Shown here: piece by piece, positions 58,580-60,595 of the stretch
How positions within the stretch are numbered: position 1 is the first letter of the stretch
How the letters are laid out: every line of letters begins with the position of its first letter
Assembly: GCA_900696615.1 (NCBI GenBank)
Contig: CAADGS010000054.1
Span: 1 to 60,595, forward strand
Direction of reading: 5' to 3'
Length of the DNA stretch: 60,595 nt
DNA from: an uncultured beta proteobacterium
GTDB taxonomy: Bacteria > Pseudomonadota > Gammaproteobacteria > Burkholderiales > Nitrosomonadaceae
Position numbers and translations under genes: made by a program
Notes under the pieces: model-generated
The model's input: only the letters and a program-made list of their open reading frames with translations
What the model was told of the DNA's origin: nothing
Database searches by the model: none

Positions 58580-59866
58580 TTGTCTCCTAAATTTTCTGAA
58601 AAGCGCATTCTTGTTAAGTCAAATCAATGTGTTTCCTGCGGCTTGTGCTTGCCGCATTGTCCTACTTATCGCTTGTTAAAATCAGAAGCTGATTCACCAA
58701 GGGGTCGAATTGCTTTAATGAACGGTGTCGTTAATGAGCGTATTCCTCTAAATGACAAATTTATACAGCATATGGATCGATGTTTAACTTGCCGGGCATG
58801 TGAACGAGTTTGTCCTAATCATGTTGAGTTTGGAAATTTAATTGATGAGGCGCGAACCTTGATTGCTAATCAATCAAAATTTTTTTCATCGAACCAAAAT
58901 TCAGTGATCAAAGTTTTACTTAAGAAGCTATTATTGGTAAAACCCGCCCGACTAGAACTGTTGAGACAATTTCTTAGCTTCTTACAGAAAAGAAGAATAT
59001 TTAATTGGTTGTTGGCCTTTCCATTGTCTAAAAAAAACAATCTATTAGAATTTATAAGTCGACTTCCTTCAGTTGAATTTCCATATATCAAAGCTGTTGA
59101 TGGGAAGTATGTAAAAAGTAATTCATGGGGAAAAGTATATCTTTCACAAGTACAAGAGCGTGGCAAAGTTGGTTTGTTTCTAGGTTGTATAGCACGGATA
59201 ACTGATGCAGCAACATTAAATGCAAGTATTTATGTTCTAAATTGCCTCGGTTATAGTGTGCATATTCCATCCAATCAAACTTGCTGTGGTGCAATTCATC
59301 AACATAGTGGAGAATTAGATCTGGCAGCATCTTTAACAATGCAAAATAAAATAGCTTTTGAAGAAGCTGGTTTAAATATCATCATTACTACATCATCGGG
59401 TTGTAGTTTACAGTTGCTTGAATCAGAAGCTGACATGAATACTAATAGCATCATTGATATCAATCGATTCCTCGCAACTGCAGAAGGTTGGGAAAGTGTG
59501 CAGATAGAGCCGCTGCTGCAAAAGATTTTTGTACATGATCCCTGTAGCTTGCGCAACGTATCAGGGGATCAAGCTTATCCTTATGAGCTAATTTCTCGTA
59601 TTCCCGGCGTGCAAGCTATCCCTTTGACAAACAATGATCAATGCTGCGGTGCTGCAGGAACCTATTTTTTAGATCAGCCTGAACTCGCCGGTATGTTGCT
59701 AGATGAGAAAATTATATCAATAACAGAAAGTGGAACCAAGTATATAGTAACTTCAAATATAGGTTGTGCAATGCATATAGCATGTGGGTTGTATAAGAAA
59801 AATATTGATATAGAAGTGTTGCATCCAGTTACTTTGCTTGCACGGCAGATGGGTTGGAAATTGTAA
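58580..59866 (+). CDS. glcF: Glycolate oxidase iron-sulfur subunit
   Basis: GlcF is the electron-carrying subunit of glycolate dehydrogenase. The 428-aa protein has two 4Fe-4S motifs near the N-terminus (CVSCGLCLPHCP and CLTCRACERVCP) and two CCG domains (SNQTCCGAIHQHSG; NNDQCCGAAGTYF). The start appears to be a TTG at 58580 after AGGATAAAC. glcD and glcE are not in the window. In an autotroph glycolate arises from Rubisco oxygenase activity, which gives a plausible role. Confidence 0.92.
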   Translation: MSPKFSEKRILVKSNQCVSCGLCLPHCPTYRLLKSEADSPRGRIALMNGVVNERIPLNDKFIQHMDRCLTCRACERVCPNHVEFGNLIDEARTLIANQSKFFSSNQNSVIKVLLKKLLLVKPARLELLRQFLSFLQKRRIFNWLLAFPLSKKNNLLEFISRLPSVEFPYIKAVDGKYVKSNSWGKVYLSQVQERGKVGLFLGCIARITDAATLNASIYVLNCLGYSVHIPSNQTCCGAIHQHSGELDLAASLTMQNKIAFEEAGLNIIITTSSGCSLQLLESEADMNTNSIIDINRFLATAEGWESVQIEPLLQKIFVHDPCSLRNVSGDQAYPYELISRIPGVQAIPLTNNDQCCGAAGTYFLDQPELAGMLLDEKIISITESGTKYIVTSNIGCAMHIACGLYKKNIDIEVLHPVTLLARQMGWKL

Positions 59867-60099
59867 CAAAGGCACGTTAAATTTGTTTCGACAGTCTGTT
59901 GAAATATCCTAACCGCCGTATTCTGATTTGTATAGCAATCCTTCCTAATACTAAGGGTACAATACAGTAGAATTTCCTGTCGGAATTACGCGAAGTGGAA
60001 TTTTACTGATGAAGGAACGTCAGTTACAGAAGAAAGCCAGATGCAGAATACATCACTGAAAGAGAGGTCTTAGAAAAAAATGGCAAAATCCTCACAAAC
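59867..60099. other. Gap between glcF and the IS3 fossil
   Basis: A stretch with no credible gene. It is likely IS debris, but I could not match it to a specific element. No terminator was recognised after glcF. Confidence 0.35.
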
Positions 60100-60500
60100 A
60101 TAAGGTGATAGCTCATTGGGTGTTACAGAACAAGTTAATTAGTATCGATGGCGTGTATTTCTTTTATTTGCACGATGTGAAGGATTTTGAATGCAAACAC
60201 AAACGTATATATCGTGAGCTGGAATTAAAAGAGCATGTTATAAGTATCATGGATCAGATTATTGAGTGGCTCGAAGCGCCAGGCGATTCCCCTGCGATAA
60301 CGGACTAGAATATATCAGCGGCATGCCCCGCTATTGGTTACAAAAGCGGGGTATTCAGTTTGATTACATTCAACACAGAAAGCCACAGCAAAATGCCTAC
60401 GTTGCACGCTACAACATAACTGTTAGGCATAAATGTCAGAGATGAATGAATTTACAACCGCTATGGATCTATGAATATTTTTGGTGTACGACAAGTGAGG
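60100..60500 (+). mobile_element. IS3-family fossil (orfB remnants)
   Basis: Two reading frames together recall an IS3-family OrfB. Frame one (60105-60308) has KRIYRELELKEHVIS and then MDQIIEWLEAPGDSP, which in intact elements are about 90 residues apart, so most of the catalytic core is deleted. After a frameshift, EYISGMPRYWLQKRGIQFDYIQHRKPQQNAYVARYN matches the conserved end of the DDE domain (normally ..KPQQNAYxERYNRTVR), here with the catalytic Glu changed to Ala. Further stops follow. Not functional. Confidence 0.75.
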
Positions 60501-60566
60501 AGAAAGCGGTGTAACCTGTTGTAGAGGATCTCGGCAGATCAATCAACAAAACAAGGAAAACACCAC

Positions 60567-60595
60567 ATGACAGATAGTAATGTTTTTAAGCTGAA
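60567..60595 (+). CDS. Start of an unidentified gene, cut by the window end
   Basis: ATG at 60567, with AAGGAAAA 7-14 nt upstream, opens MTDSNVFKL before the sequence stops. Nothing firm can be said. The opening residues are reminiscent of IS256-family transposases, and the surroundings are IS-rich, so a transposase is a guess. Confidence 0.3.

Overview
The window looks like a chromosomal segment of a betaproteobacterial ammonia oxidiser of the Nitrosomonas type. This rests on the betaproteobacterial character of the encoded proteins, the fliE-flrC-flrB / fliF-to-fliR flagellar layout, the copper-handling and cytochrome c genes, and a scatter of decayed insertion sequences. The genus is an inference and the species cannot be called. 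Most genes are ordinary housekeeping genes of moderate G+C, separated by A+T-rich gaps.

Layout. 1-2452: the end of glyS, then gmhB, a PlsC-type acyltransferase and a YgjP-type metallopeptidase, tightly packed. 2516-4942: two accessory genes, an FRG-domain protein and a putative lipoprotein zinc protease. 5236-7451: the pilT-pilU twitching ATPases, with an IS1182-like fossil starting 3 bp after pilU. 7935-9698: an orphan polytopic membrane protein. 9810-24160: the flagellar block, with fliE, flrC and flrB leftward and fliFGHIJK and fliLMNOPQR rightward. It includes a well-formed sigma-54 promoter in front of fliK, matching the sigma-54 activator FlrC. 24390-26234: a remarkable coiled-coil protein made of 39 uninterrupted 14-residue units. 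26235-26920: an A+T-rich gap with two perfect, inverted DnaA boxes.

26921-31788: lolC, lolD, class I aldolase fbaB and an ABC exporter. 31824-34523: a leftward sulfate-binding protein and alginate-export-type porin pair. 35091-36323: cca. 36389-37880: a periplasmic copper/cytochrome trio. 38041-49355: ttcA, mdh, a MltB-type transglycosylase, fur/bamE, dapB, apaH, a second acyltransferase, a PBP7-like peptidase, an M32 carboxypeptidase and hemJ, interspersed with small membrane proteins.

49849-55152: five co-directional genes for a surface glycan (flippase-like protein, UDP-GlcNAc 2-epimerase, polysaccharide deacetylase, GT2 and FAD oxidoreductase), ending against two nested IS fossils. The second fossil runs into the stop codon of rplS. 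56392-58428: the canonical rpsP-rimM-trmD-rplS operon, leftward. 58580-59866: glcF. The end of the window holds an IS3-family fossil and the first codons of an unidentified gene.

The strongest leads are the 39 x 14-residue repeat protein, the inverted DnaA boxes beside it, GmhB with its catalytic acid/base Asp replaced by Ala, the FRG-domain singleton, the zincin lipoprotein, the copper trio and the IS boundary at rplS. No CRISPR array, rRNA or tRNA gene was recognised.
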